Source: JAEYFP01 sp964566545
Lineage (GTDB): Bacteria > Bacillota > Clostridia > Lachnospirales > Lachnospiraceae
Assembly (NCBI GenBank): GCA_964566545.1
Contig: CAZMIX010000002.1
Span: 70,005-134,004, forward strand
Length of the DNA stretch: 64,000 nt
Direction: 5' to 3'
Shown here: positions 7,877 through 16,472 of the stretch, one piece after another
Numbering within the stretch: position 1 is the stretch's first letter
Layout: each line of letters opens with the position of its first letter
The notes under the pieces: generated by a model
What the model was told of the DNA's origin: nothing
Database searches by the model: none
The model's input: the letters and a program-made list of their open reading frames with translations, nothing else
Position numbers and translations under genes: made by a program

Positions 7877-9385
7877 TCAATCCTCGTCTTCCAAATCCTC
7901 AATCTCAAACTCCAACTGTTTTTTCTTTTTATTCCTTTTTCGAAGAATCAAAAGAACAGCTCCTGAGATGACAAGAACAGCGGCAGCCGGAATCACGATC
8001 TTTGCCCAAAGCGGAAGTCCCGCCGGCTCCATATCGTCCATATTCATATCTATCAAATCGTCCGGCATTTCCTCTACGAACGGCTCATTGACATACAGCG
8101 TCGTCTCATACTCCTCGCTACGCACCTCGCCCGCTTCATTCTCATAGGATATTGTCACAGCAACCATACCATCGTCCGTCGTGGGGGCAGCTCCGGTTAC
8201 CATCGTATCGACGTTGCCCGTAGCGCCGGAATCCAGATTGCCGATAAACATATCTCCTCCCGTAATGGAGTCGCCGGCAAAAGACACCTTCACATTATAC
8301 AACTTTGTTTTTCCGGTATTATAAATACTAAACATTATATTTGATTCCGCGCCCACATCAATACTGCCCGGCATCACTTCAAATGTGCTGATATCAAAAC
8401 GGGATTCCTGCTTCACCGGAATGGAAACACTTCCCTCCGCGGTGTAGGGATTGTTCTTTTCATCTTCATACAGCATGGCCAGCTTCATGACATAAGGCTT
8501 TTGAGCCAAATCGGATTTCGCATTAAACCGCATTTGGATATCTACAGAGCCGTTTTTCGGTATTGAATCAAAATATGCGGTATTAGAGCCGGATGTCGGC
8601 AAAAACGAGGAATACGAGGAATCCGTATCCTTCCCTTCTACTGTCGCCGTCAAATTAATTTCCACATTACTGACGGCAGTTTGTGTCGATGTATTTTTCA
8701 GATGTATGATCAAATCAAAATCCTGTCCGGCATTCACCTGTGCCGGATTCGTTTCAAAGCCTGTAACAATAATTCTCGGCGTTGAGGCCGCCAGTGTCTC
8801 GTCGGTATTTCTATTTGCGGCGCCCTCCTTGCCAATACATTTCACATAGGTCGATATCGTACATGTTCCTTGATTGCACACTTCGTCTGTATACAAAATC
8901 TCGAATTTCAAGTCATAATAACCGTTTAATACGTCGTCTCTTGTCTGAAAGGTCCAAAAAAGTGTCTTTGTCCGGTTTTTAATGTCCGGATCCTGATCGG
9001 AGCCGACAAGATAATCCAGCGTCAGCGTATAATTGGACTGCGTGATCTCAAACGGATAATCCGCCGTCTTACCGCTGATGACCGGCGTAATGACGACATC
9101 TTTAATATTATAAGGCGTCATATTGACGATCGGCAGAGCAATGATAACAAGCTCCCCGTGCTTCGCTACCGGTGTCAGCCAGCTGTTTCCCGGCTTAATA
9201 TATTCTGATGAGGAGTAGATGCCGCTATAATTTGTAGAGCCCGGGTTCGTATTCGTATCTTCTGCCGAATCTTCTGAAAGCGTCGTGGCCGATACGTTCT
9301 GCTGCGCAATCTCCAATGCTGAAAAAGTAACGATCAATACCGCTGCCACGGATGTCAATAATATCCTTCTAATCCCGTTCCTCAT
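7877..9385 (-). CDS. Exported CARDB/COG1361-like adaptor with C-terminal membrane anchor
   Basis: 502 residues: signal peptide (about 1-33), repeated beta-sandwich modules of the CARDB/NEW3 type (for example ITGFETNPAQVNAGQDFDLI style start at about 205 and FDISTFEVMPGSIDVGAES at about 330), a C-terminal helix (about 464-485) and a Lys/Arg-rich cytoplasmic tail ending in acidic residues. This layout is that of the extracytoplasmic partner of Gram-positive MacB-like ABC systems. The gene overlaps the ATPase gene by 17 bp and precedes the permease gene by 12 bp, so translation is probably coupled. What it binds is unknown. Confidence 0.82.
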   Translation of the reverse strand: MRNGIRRILLTSVAAVLIVTFSALEIAQQNVSATTLSEDSAEDTNTNPGSTNYSGIYSSSEYIKPGNSWLTPVAKHGELVIIALPIVNMTPYNIKDVVITPVISGKTADYPFEITQSNYTLTLDYLVGSDQDPDIKNRTKTLFWTFQTRDDVLNGYYDLKFEILYTDEVCNQGTCTISTYVKCIGKEGAANRNTDETLAASTPRIIVTGFETNPAQVNAGQDFDLIIHLKNTSTQTAVSNVEINLTATVEGKDTDSSYSSFLPTSGSNTAYFDSIPKNGSVDIQMRFNAKSDLAQKPYVMKLAMLYEDEKNNPYTAEGSVSIPVKQESRFDISTFEVMPGSIDVGAESNIMFSIYNTGKTKLYNVKVSFAGDSITGGDMFIGNLDSGATGNVDTMVTGAAPTTDDGMVAVTISYENEAGEVRSEEYETTLYVNEPFVEEMPDDLIDMNMDDMEPAGLPLWAKIVIPAAAVLVISGAVLLILRKRNKKKKQLEFEIEDLEDED

Positions 9386-10136
9386 TTTTCTGCTCCTTCC
9401 ATATCTGATCGTCTAATTGAACGTCCGGTTTTATCTTCCTGTTTTCCTCTATGCTCACTATTTTCCCGTCAAGAATCCGGAATATGCGGTCGGCAAAAGA
9501 CGCAAGATGGCTGTCATGCGTAACCATGACAAGCGTCTGGTTTTGCTCTCTGACGACCTGCTGCATTAGATGCAGCACCTCCTCTGACGTATTGGAATCG
9601 AGATTTCCTGTCGGCTCGTCCGCAAAAATAATTTCCGGCTTCACTACAAGCGCCCGCGCCACGCCGACTCTCTGCTGCTGTCCGCCGGACATCTGCGTAG
9701 GCTTATGAATCGCATGCTCCTTTAATCCTACAAGCTTCAGCGTATCCATTGCAAGCTTTTTTCGTTCTTTTTTCCGCATTCCCCTAAAGGTAAGGGGCAG
9801 CGCTACATTCTCTACCGCGCTCATCGTACCCAATAAATTAAAGGACTGAAAAATAAAACCGACATGCTCCCTGCGGAATTTTACAAGCTGGGATTCATTC
9901 ATACGCTCTATATGATTTCCGGCTATGATGATCTCCCCCTTGGTCGGTTTTTCCAAGCCGGCTAACATATTTAAAAGTGTCGACTTGCCCGATCCGGAAG
10001 TGCCTACGATCGCACAAAACTCACCCTTACCGATCGTAAAATCTATGCCGTTCAATGCTTTGACCTTTGTCTCTCCGACATGGTATATCTTTTTTAAGCC
10101 CTTCACCTGAATGACAGGTGTTTTTTTCTGTTTCAC
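9369..10136 (-). CDS. ABC transporter ATP-binding protein (LolD/MacB-like)
   Basis: About 255 residues. Walker A GTSGSGKST, Q-loop FIFQSFNLL, signature MSGGQQQRVGVARAL, Walker B IIFADEPTGNLD and the H-loop VTHDSHLA are all present, as in the LolD/SalX/MacB branch. An ATG exists at 10205, but the promoter found at 10189-10216 overlaps it. The GTG at 10134-10136, preceded by GGGAG at a 6-nt spacing, is therefore the better start. It is the first gene of the ABC operon and ends inside the adaptor gene (17-bp overlap). Confidence 0.92.
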   Translation of the reverse strand: MKQKKTPVIQVKGLKKIYHVGETKVKALNGIDFTIGKGEFCAIVGTSGSGKSTLLNMLAGLEKPTKGEIIIAGNHIERMNESQLVKFRREHVGFIFQSFNLLGTMSAVENVALPLTFRGMRKKERKKLAMDTLKLVGLKEHAIHKPTQMSGGQQQRVGVARALVVKPEIIFADEPTGNLDSNTSEEVLHLMQQVVREQNQTLVMVTHDSHLASFADRIFRILDGKIVSIEENRKIKPDVQLDDQIWKEQKNEERD

Positions 10137-10188
10137 CGATTTCTCCCACCATCTTACAATGCCTGTCCGTGTATTATGTCCATTTTTA

Positions 10189-10216
10189 AGTATACCATAA
10201 ATCAATAAATTTTGAA
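10189..10216 (-). promoter_or_regulatory. Promoter for the ABC-adaptor-permease genes
   Basis: Minus strand: TTCAAA (10211-10216), 16-bp spacer ending in TGG, then TATACT (10189-10194). The TG one base before the -10 makes an extended -10. It drives the GTG start at 10136 and overlaps the upstream ATG at 10205, arguing against that ATG. Confidence 0.65.
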
Positions 10217-10311
10217 CAGTCCCCGCAAAAACATTTCTTAATAATTTATGAAGCGTTTCTTCCTATAAAAAGATTGCCCTTTTCGACAATTTCTATAGCA
10301 GGAAATTGCAG

Positions 10312-10346
10312 GAAAGAAAAAACTGCCGCACTTTTTTGTACGGCAG
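10312..10346 (-). terminator. Intrinsic terminator of glyA
   Basis: On the minus strand CTGCCGTAC pairs with GTGCGGCAG around an A-rich loop (10323-10346, one G-T type mismatch), followed by TTTTTTCTTTC (10312-10322). It lies about 50 bp past the glyA stop. Confidence 0.85.
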
Positions 10347-10395
10347 CCATTTTTGTAAAACTGCTAAACCCCATTTTTTTTGAACAGCCGTAGTA

Positions 10396-11634
10396 TTAAA
10401 GCAACGGGTATTTCTTTGTCAGTTCCTCGACAATCGTTATGGCCTCAGGCACCTTTTCCTCGCCGCCCTTTACGACAAGTGCAATCGCTTCGGCAATCCG
10501 ATCCATATCGGCCGCATTCATACCCCGTGAGGTAACAGCCGGTGTGCCGAGTCTGATGCCGCTCGTCACAAACGGAGACTGCGGATCATTGGGAACCGTA
10601 TTTTTATTCGCGGTAATATGCGCTTCGTCAAGCAGCTTTTCGACCGCCTTGCCGGTCAAGTTCAACACTCTTAAATCCAGCAGCATCAAATGATTGTCCG
10701 TGCCGCCCGAAACGATATCCAATCCCCTGCTCAAAAGTCCTTTCGCAAGTCCCTGCGCATTTTCCACCACATGTTTCCCGTACTCTTTAAATTCCGGTGA
10801 AAGCGCTTCCTTGAAGCAGATAGCCTTTGCAGCGATGACATGCATTAAGGGGCCTCCCTGAATACCCGGAAAAATGGCTTTATTAAAGTTAAACTTGTCC
10901 GCTGCCTCTTGGTTGCAGAGAATCAAACCGCCGCGCGGTCCGCGAAGCGTCTTGTGCGTCGTCGTCGTAACGACATCCGCGTACGGGAAAGGACTTTCGT
11001 GATAGCCGGAAGCAACCAGCCCTGCAATATGAGCGATATCCACCATTAAGTAAGCGCCGACTTCATCGCAGATTTCACGAAACTTCTTAAAATCAAGCTT
11101 TCTCGCATAAGCGCTTGCACCCGCAACGATCATTTTGGGCTTGCATCCAAGTGCAACTTCACGTACCTTCTCATAATCAATAAAGCCCTCATCATTGACA
11201 CCATATGGAATGCAATGAAAATACTTTCCTGACATATTAACCGGAGAACCGTGAGAAAGATGTCCGCCATGATCGAGATTCATGCCCATAAACGTATCGC
11301 CAGGCTCAAGCATCGCAAAGAACACCGCCATATTGGCCTGCGCACCGGAATGCGGCTGTACGTTCGCATAATCGCAATGAAATAATTCCTTGGCGCGCTC
11401 TCTCGCAAGTTCCTCCACGATATCCACACACCCGCAGCCGCCATAATAGCGCTTTCCAGGATAACCTTCCGCATATTTATTCGTTAGGGGACTTCCCATC
11501 GCCGCCATGACGGCCTTGCTCACCCAATTTTCAGAGGCAATCAGCTCAATATGGCTATTCTGCCTGTCCTGTTCCTTTACGATCGCTTCCGCAACCTCGG
11601 GATCGACCTTTTTCACTTCTTCCAATGAATACAT
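10396..11634 (-). CDS. glyA: Serine hydroxymethyltransferase
   Basis: 412 residues, the usual length. This PLP enzyme interconverts serine and glycine with tetrahydrofolate and supplies one-carbon units. The N-terminal HIELIASENWVSKAV, the YGGCGCVD stretch, and the PLP-lysine motif VVTTTTHKTLRGPRGG (Lys about 226) are present. GGAGG six bases before ATG gives a strong ribosome site. A sigma-A promoter lies about 95 bp upstream and an intrinsic terminator about 50 bp downstream, so it is monocistronic. Confidence 0.98.
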   Translation of the reverse strand: MYSLEEVKKVDPEVAEAIVKEQDRQNSHIELIASENWVSKAVMAAMGSPLTNKYAEGYPGKRYYGGCGCVDIVEELARERAKELFHCDYANVQPHSGAQANMAVFFAMLEPGDTFMGMNLDHGGHLSHGSPVNMSGKYFHCIPYGVNDEGFIDYEKVREVALGCKPKMIVAGASAYARKLDFKKFREICDEVGAYLMVDIAHIAGLVASGYHESPFPYADVVTTTTHKTLRGPRGGLILCNQEAADKFNFNKAIFPGIQGGPLMHVIAAKAICFKEALSPEFKEYGKHVVENAQGLAKGLLSRGLDIVSGGTDNHLMLLDLRVLNLTGKAVEKLLDEAHITANKNTVPNDPQSPFVTSGIRLGTPAVTSRGMNAADMDRIAEAIALVVKGGEEKVPEAITIVEELTKKYPLL

Positions 11635-11726
11635 TTCGTACCTCCGTCTGTCTTTTATTATTTTATGATAGCGCAGCTACCCGCACGCACAGCCACGAAC
11701 CGTTATTTTGCCAAGCGCTCTTTAAA

Positions 11727-11755
11727 ATTATATAGTAAAATTAAGAAAAACTCAA
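11727..11755 (-). promoter_or_regulatory. sigma-A promoter for glyA
   Basis: Minus strand TTGAGT (11750-11755), 17 bp, TATAAT (11727-11732). The leader to the glyA ATG is about 85 nt. I looked for a known glycine or purine riboswitch in it and did not recognise one. Confidence 0.75.
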
Positions 11756-11784
11756 TAAACTTTAAAAAACTTCATAATTCTTTC

Positions 11785-11813
11785 TTGTTATTCTTATTTT
11801 TGTGTAGTAAACT
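11785..11813 (+). promoter_or_regulatory. Candidate promoter for the lipid kinase gene
   Basis: Plus strand TTGTTA (11785-11790), 17 bp, TAAACT (11808-11813), divergent from the glyA promoter and about 100 bp before the ATG at 11912. Confidence 0.5.
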
Positions 11814-11911
11814 TATTTTGTGAATATCGGATTATTTTTACAAATATCACCAGTTTCGGCCATGGTGCAAAGTTCTTACACCAGTCGGTAAACTATACGA
11901 AGGAGTTACGC

Positions 11912-12829
11912 ATGCTTCACTTTATTGTAAATCCGGCTTCAAGTACCGGAAACGGCAACAAAATCTGGAAGGACGCAGAAAAAAAGCTCATTGAAACGAA
12001 TACGCCTTACAAGCTTTACCTGACGACAGGAGCAGGCTCCGCAAAGCAGTACGCGGCTGAAATTACCTCCTCAGACGAACCTGTCATTCTTGCGGTGTTA
12101 GGTGGTGACGGCACGATCAATGAAGTACTAACCGGCATCCGGGATTTCGGTCTTGTGACGCTCGGCTACATCCCCGCCGGCTCCAGCAACGATTTGGCAA
12201 GAGATTTGATGCTGACCGCAGACCCCAAGTGCGCTCTCTCCTCCATCCTGCATCCAAAGGAATATGCCTATATGGACGTTGGAGTCATTAAATATCAGGA
12301 TGAAGAGAGAAATTTCGGTGTCAGCACAGGAATCGGCTTCGATGCCGCTGTCTGTCACGAAGCGCTGCATTCGCACATGAAAAATCTATTAAACAAGCTG
12401 CACCTCGGAAAGCTGACTTATGTTGGCATCGCACTTAAGCAGCTTGCCAAAACGCAAAAGCAGGGTTGCACGATTGTTTTAGATGATACGAGAAAAATAC
12501 GGCTTGACCGTTTTTATTTCGTCACGTGCATGATACATAAATACGAGGGCGGCGGCTTTATGTTCTGTCCGGATGCGGATTATAAGGACGGCATTTTAAA
12601 CGTCTGTGCCGCCGGCAATCTTTCCAAGCCAAGGGTACTGCGCATCCTCCCTACCGCCTATAAGGGAAAGCATACGCGCTTTTCAGGTGTTACGACCTAT
12701 CAGGCAAAAAAGGTGACAGTTATCACGGACGATCCCTGCCCAGTTCATGCGGACGGGGAAGCTTGCGGGATTCAGTCAGTCATTACTATGACGCAGGAGT
12801 TAAAACAGCTTCGCATCATTATCAGATAA
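11912..12829 (+). CDS. Diacylglycerol/lipid kinase family protein (DagK-like)
   Basis: 305 residues with the DAGK catalytic domain: VNPASSTGNGNKIW at the N-terminus, the nucleotide-binding LGGDGTINEVLTGI (about 60-73) and YIPAGSSNDLARDL (about 90-103). The C-terminal beta-sandwich half is intact. It would phosphorylate diacylglycerol or a related lipid at the inner membrane face. AAGGAG before the ATG is a strong ribosome site. The next gene encodes a PAP2-type lipid phosphatase 56 bp downstream, so the pair may control phosphatidate and lipid-carrier turnover. Confidence 0.93.
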   Translation: MLHFIVNPASSTGNGNKIWKDAEKKLIETNTPYKLYLTTGAGSAKQYAAEITSSDEPVILAVLGGDGTINEVLTGIRDFGLVTLGYIPAGSSNDLARDLMLTADPKCALSSILHPKEYAYMDVGVIKYQDEERNFGVSTGIGFDAAVCHEALHSHMKNLLNKLHLGKLTYVGIALKQLAKTQKQGCTIVLDDTRKIRLDRFYFVTCMIHKYEGGGFMFCPDADYKDGILNVCAAGNLSKPRVLRILPTAYKGKHTRFSGVTTYQAKKVTVITDDPCPVHADGEACGIQSVITMTQELKQLRIIIR

Positions 12830-12885
12830 AAATAAATAACAATGTTATTTATGGGGGAAATCATAAATAAAGAGGTGAAATTATT

Positions 12886-13602
12886 ATGAAAAATGATTTA
12901 AGAAAGGTGGGGCTGAAGCTGAAGGGTTTCTCGCTTAAGTGCTTCCTTACGACCTACCGATACGGGTTGATCGTGCCATTATATGCTGCTATCTACCTTC
13001 CCTGGTTTTTTTATCTGGAAGAGAAGATCACCAAACGTTATCACATCATTCATATGGCGATTGATGATTACATCCCCTTTTGCGAGGCCTTCATCATCCC
13101 CTATTATATGTGGTTTGCGTATCTGCTCGTTTCCGTATTTTTATGTATGCTGACCAGTAAGGAATCGTTCTTGCGCAGTTTCTTCTTTTTGTCGTGCGGC
13201 ATGACGATCTTTCTCATCGTTTCCACGATCTTTCCGAATGGACATCATCTGCGCCCGACCATATTTGTGCGGGATAATTTCCTGACGGATTTGGTGAAGG
13301 GGCTGTACGCCGTCGATACACCGACAAACTTGTTTCCGAGCATTCATGTGTACAATTCCATCGGCTCGCACTTAGCCATTGCAACTAACAAAACGCTGCG
13401 CAAAATAAAATGGCTAAAAAACAGTTCCCTTGTTCTATGTATTACCATCATTTTATCAACGGTATTTCTAAAGCAGCATTCGATGTTTGACGTTATCACC
13501 GCGCTCGGGCTCGCTATTGTTATGTATCCGGTCGCATTTCGGGTCGATTATACTACGTGGTCTGATCACAGGCGTCAGGAAAAGGAACATGCAGGTGCGT
13601 GA
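12886..13602 (+). CDS. PAP2-superfamily membrane phosphatase
   Basis: 238 residues with about six membrane helices. The three PAP2 motifs can be seen: Arg-Pro in HHLRPTIF, PSIH in LFPSIHVYN, and KQHSMFDVITA with the catalytic His and Asp. Members remove phosphate from phosphatidate or undecaprenyl diphosphate outside the membrane. The first motif lacks the usual spaced Lys, so the exact substrate class is open. It is probably co-transcribed with the lipid kinase gene. The stop codon lies in the left arm of a 9-bp hairpin. Confidence 0.85.
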   Translation: MKNDLRKVGLKLKGFSLKCFLTTYRYGLIVPLYAAIYLPWFFYLEEKITKRYHIIHMAIDDYIPFCEAFIIPYYMWFAYLLVSVFLCMLTSKESFLRSFFFLSCGMTIFLIVSTIFPNGHHLRPTIFVRDNFLTDLVKGLYAVDTPTNLFPSIHVYNSIGSHLAIATNKTLRKIKWLKNSSLVLCITIILSTVFLKQHSMFDVITALGLAIVMYPVAFRVDYTTWSDHRRQEKEHAGA

Positions 13603-13616
13603 TACTGTCACGCACC
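13594..13616. other. Hairpin between convergent genes
   Basis: GGTGCGTGA (13594-13602) pairs perfectly with TCACGCACC (13608-13616) around a 5-nt loop. No T-tract follows on either strand, so it is at most a weak bidirectional terminator or RNA-end stabiliser between the PAP2 gene and the convergent nucleotidase gene. Confidence 0.5.
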
Positions 13617-13644
13617 CTGCTCTCATATGTTTGTTATCCGCTTC

Positions 13645-15366
13645 TTATTCTATTTCTATAATTCTGCCGTCACCGTAAGGATCGGCATAATTTTTCCCGA
13701 TATGACCATTCAAACCGTTCGTAATATATTGGATCACAACATCGCTGTCAAGAATGAAGGATTCGTTAATCATTTTTGCATCCTGCAGCATCGTAAAACC
13801 GTCTCCTCCATCCTTGAGAAGGTAGTCGATCGCCGCCAGAACATAATTCTTTTCCACGTCCAAAGGCTTTCCGTCGATCCTTACATTCTTTACGCGGTAT
13901 TCCCCCTCCACGCCAATAAACGAGCCATTTTCATCGGATTTTACCGAGGAAGGCACATTCATATCGATCTCATACGACATTCCCGATACATGTAAAAAGC
14001 CCCCATTCTCCTCCGGCAAATAACGCGCACCATTTTCAAGCGCATCCAAAATCTGCTGCCCGCTTACCTCAACAACGCTTATCATATTCGCAAATGGATG
14101 AAGGCTGATAATGTCACCATAGGTCAAATCCCCCTGAGGCACGTCACAGCGCACACCGCCGCCGTTTACGATCGCAACCTCCGCACCTGTCACAAAACGG
14201 CACGCATCTGCGCAAAAATCCCCGGCATTTGTCTCTGTATTTCTGACAATACGCTCGCCCGTCTCGGGGTCATTAATGACAAGTGCAACCTCGCTCTTAC
14301 CGACCTTCCTTCCCATCTCTTCTTCATAATCTGCTTTGATATCGGCAATATAAGATGCTACCGCTTCATCCTCCGTATCAAAAGTCTCACGCATCTCTGC
14401 CTTCAGATTGCCCGCCTTTGAAATCGTCAGGGAACCGATATTGGAAAATTGCGTTCCGGTCTGCGTCAAAATCACATTGTTACCGGCTTTATTCTTTACC
14501 TGCTCTGACTTAACAACGCTGTGGGAATGCCCGTCAATCACCGCATCTATGCCTGTCGTATTGGCGATAACCTCGGTAGACATCCATGGCGAAGAGCCTG
14601 CGCCGATTCCCAAATGAGCCAACAGAATAATATAATCCGCTCCCTCCGCCTTCGCCGCGTCAACGGATTCCTGCACGCGTTCATACAGCGCACTCCCCTT
14701 CTCATCCTGGCAAAAGCCATATTGAAAGTTTCCTGCCTTATCCTTAAAGCTTGACGGGTTGCTGGAAGTCATCGTCTCCGGCGTCGTCACCCCAACAAAA
14801 GCGACCTTTCTGCCCGTAAACGTAAACATCTGGTAGCCGGGTAGCACCGGCGTATCTGTCTCTTTATCTGTCAAGTTGCAGCAAACAATCGGAAATTCTG
14901 CTTTATTAATTAATTTGTTAAACTGATCCATTCCATAATCAAATTCGTGGTTTCCGACTGTCGCCACATCATAGGGAACCTGATTCATAATGTCGATCAT
15001 GTATGCGCCTTTGGAAATCGTGCCCATCGGAGCACCCTGTACATAATCGCCTGCATCTACGAGGAGAACATCATTTCCTTCGTTTTGAAGCTGTTCTTTA
15101 TATGCGGCAAGTCTTGCATAGCCAAGCTGCTCACTCTCAACAGCACAATGCACGTCATTTGTATAGAGAATCACCAGATTTCCAGGTGTATTCGCTGCTT
15201 CTGCAACCGCCGCGGCCGTCTCTTCCTGCACCGGTACGCCATCCGGAACATCACCGGATGAGTCACCCGTGCCATCGCCCGAACCGCATCCAAGAAGTGC
15301 GGTTCCCAGCAGAGCAATGAAGATCAAAATCTTCTTTCGAAAATGAACCTTTACTGACTTTTTCAT
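13645..15366 (-). CDS. 5'-nucleotidase/2',3'-cyclic phosphodiesterase-type lipoprotein
   Basis: 573 residues from the ATG at 15364-15366, chosen because AGGAGGG lies 5 nt before it; an ATG eight codons earlier has no such site. The N-terminal lipobox gives LLGCGSG. The metallophosphatase domain (about 50-300) has YTNDVHC, VDAGDYVQG, GNHEFDYG and DGHSHS, all dimetal ligands. The C-terminal 5_nucleotid_C domain (about 345-525) has VNGGGVRCD and KDGGDGFTML. It would dephosphorylate extracellular nucleotides for salvage, tethered to the membrane. It follows the GT2 gene by 56 bp on the same strand. Confidence 0.93.
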   Translation of the reverse strand: MKKSVKVHFRKKILIFIALLGTALLGCGSGDGTGDSSGDVPDGVPVQEETAAAVAEAANTPGNLVILYTNDVHCAVESEQLGYARLAAYKEQLQNEGNDVLLVDAGDYVQGAPMGTISKGAYMIDIMNQVPYDVATVGNHEFDYGMDQFNKLINKAEFPIVCCNLTDKETDTPVLPGYQMFTFTGRKVAFVGVTTPETMTSSNPSSFKDKAGNFQYGFCQDEKGSALYERVQESVDAAKAEGADYIILLAHLGIGAGSSPWMSTEVIANTTGIDAVIDGHSHSVVKSEQVKNKAGNNVILTQTGTQFSNIGSLTISKAGNLKAEMRETFDTEDEAVASYIADIKADYEEEMGRKVGKSEVALVINDPETGERIVRNTETNAGDFCADACRFVTGAEVAIVNGGGVRCDVPQGDLTYGDIISLHPFANMISVVEVSGQQILDALENGARYLPEENGGFLHVSGMSYEIDMNVPSSVKSDENGSFIGVEGEYRVKNVRIDGKPLDVEKNYVLAAIDYLLKDGGDGFTMLQDAKMINESFILDSDVVIQYITNGLNGHIGKNYADPYGDGRIIEIE

Positions 15367-15422
15367 ATTCCCTCCTGAAACAATTTCCACTTATCGATAT
15401 TTCCTGCCGCGGTTTTTGTGCA

Positions 15423-16439
15423 CTAATTAAATCCGACAAATCTGCGCGCAATTTTATACTCCGCAACGGAAATCTTCCTTCCGCCGCGTCCCGGCATATT
15501 CATAGACGTGCCAAGCAAGCCGAATCGCAGCCTGAAATAATCTCGGCCATCCTTTTCTTTCAAATACTCCCAAAGCATTTTTTTCTTTAGAAGCGCCTCC
15601 GTAGAGCCTTCCTTGATCAGCAAAATTGAAGAAATCGTCATAATAATATCCAGATAATTCAGCATATATTTATACTGCTTCACATGCAGATTTTTCGTGG
15701 TCGACATATAATCAATCATCAGCTTATTCACAAGAAGCTGCTGATCAATCCGCTTGATCATGATCTGCTCATTGACGGACTGATCCGTCCGGCCGATATA
15801 ATAGCGATATAAGTTTACATCCATATAATACATTGTTTTGACATGCGGCAGCGGCTGGAACACAAAAATATTATCTACATAAAACGTATGCTTAGGCAGC
15901 TCCAAACCGCAGTCTCTCAAGAGTTGCGTCCGGTAGATAACCGAATGCATCAGGATATATTGTCCCGGCTTAAAAAACCTGACGTCATTCCACGTAAAAA
16001 TAGTGTCCTGCGGAAATGCCGAGCGGTATGTCATAACCTTTTTATGCTTTTTTTCTTCCTTTTCGTAAACAAAATTGCAGATAAACAAATCGAGCGCTTT
16101 CTGGCCGCCGATAATTTCGTGCAGCTTGTCAAGCACCTTTAAATAGGCTTCCTCTTGAAACCAATCGTCGCTGTCCAACACCTTATAAAAAATGCCGGTC
16201 GCCACCCTTAGCCCCGCATTGACCGCCTCACCATGACCGCCGTTCTCCTGATGAACCGCCTTGACAATCGTCGGATAAGCAGCGGCATATTCATCTGCAA
16301 TGCGAGCCGTCCCATCCACAGAGCCATCGTCAACAACTATAATTTCGACATCCTGGCCACCGGGGAGAAGGCATTCGATCGCCTTTCTCATATAAGCCTC
16401 AGAGTTATAGCACGGTATCGCCACTGATAATAATTTCAT
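15423..16439 (-). CDS. Glycosyltransferase family 2
   Basis: 338 residues with a GT-A fold: SVAIPCYNSEAYM at the N-terminus, EIIVVDDGSVDGT (about 34-46), and the DXD-like KVLDSDDWF (about 88-96) for metal-sugar nucleotide binding. There is no clear membrane helix; the C-terminal half is helical and basic and may lie on the membrane. Donor and acceptor cannot be read from sequence. It is a single glycosyltransferase not inside a polysaccharide cluster, between mutY and the nucleotidase gene. Confidence 0.9.
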   Translation of the reverse strand: MKLLSVAIPCYNSEAYMRKAIECLLPGGQDVEIIVVDDGSVDGTARIADEYAAAYPTIVKAVHQENGGHGEAVNAGLRVATGIFYKVLDSDDWFQEEAYLKVLDKLHEIIGGQKALDLFICNFVYEKEEKKHKKVMTYRSAFPQDTIFTWNDVRFFKPGQYILMHSVIYRTQLLRDCGLELPKHTFYVDNIFVFQPLPHVKTMYYMDVNLYRYYIGRTDQSVNEQIMIKRIDQQLLVNKLMIDYMSTTKNLHVKQYKYMLNYLDIIMTISSILLIKEGSTEALLKKKMLWEYLKEKDGRDYFRLRFGLLGTSMNMPGRGGRKISVAEYKIARRFVGFN

Positions 16440-16472
16440 CTGATTTTCCCTCTCTAATATTTAAATAGTTTT

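Noticed and set aside
11640..11727. Glycine or purine riboswitch in the glyA leader
   Set aside because: The leader is about 85 nt and I could not match any conserved riboswitch core; there is no leader terminator before the ATG.
12831..12856. 9-bp AT-only inverted repeat (ATAAATAAC / GTTATTTAT) between the lipid kinase and PAP2 genes as a terminator
   Set aside because: The stem is AT-only, no T-tract follows, and the two genes look co-transcribed.
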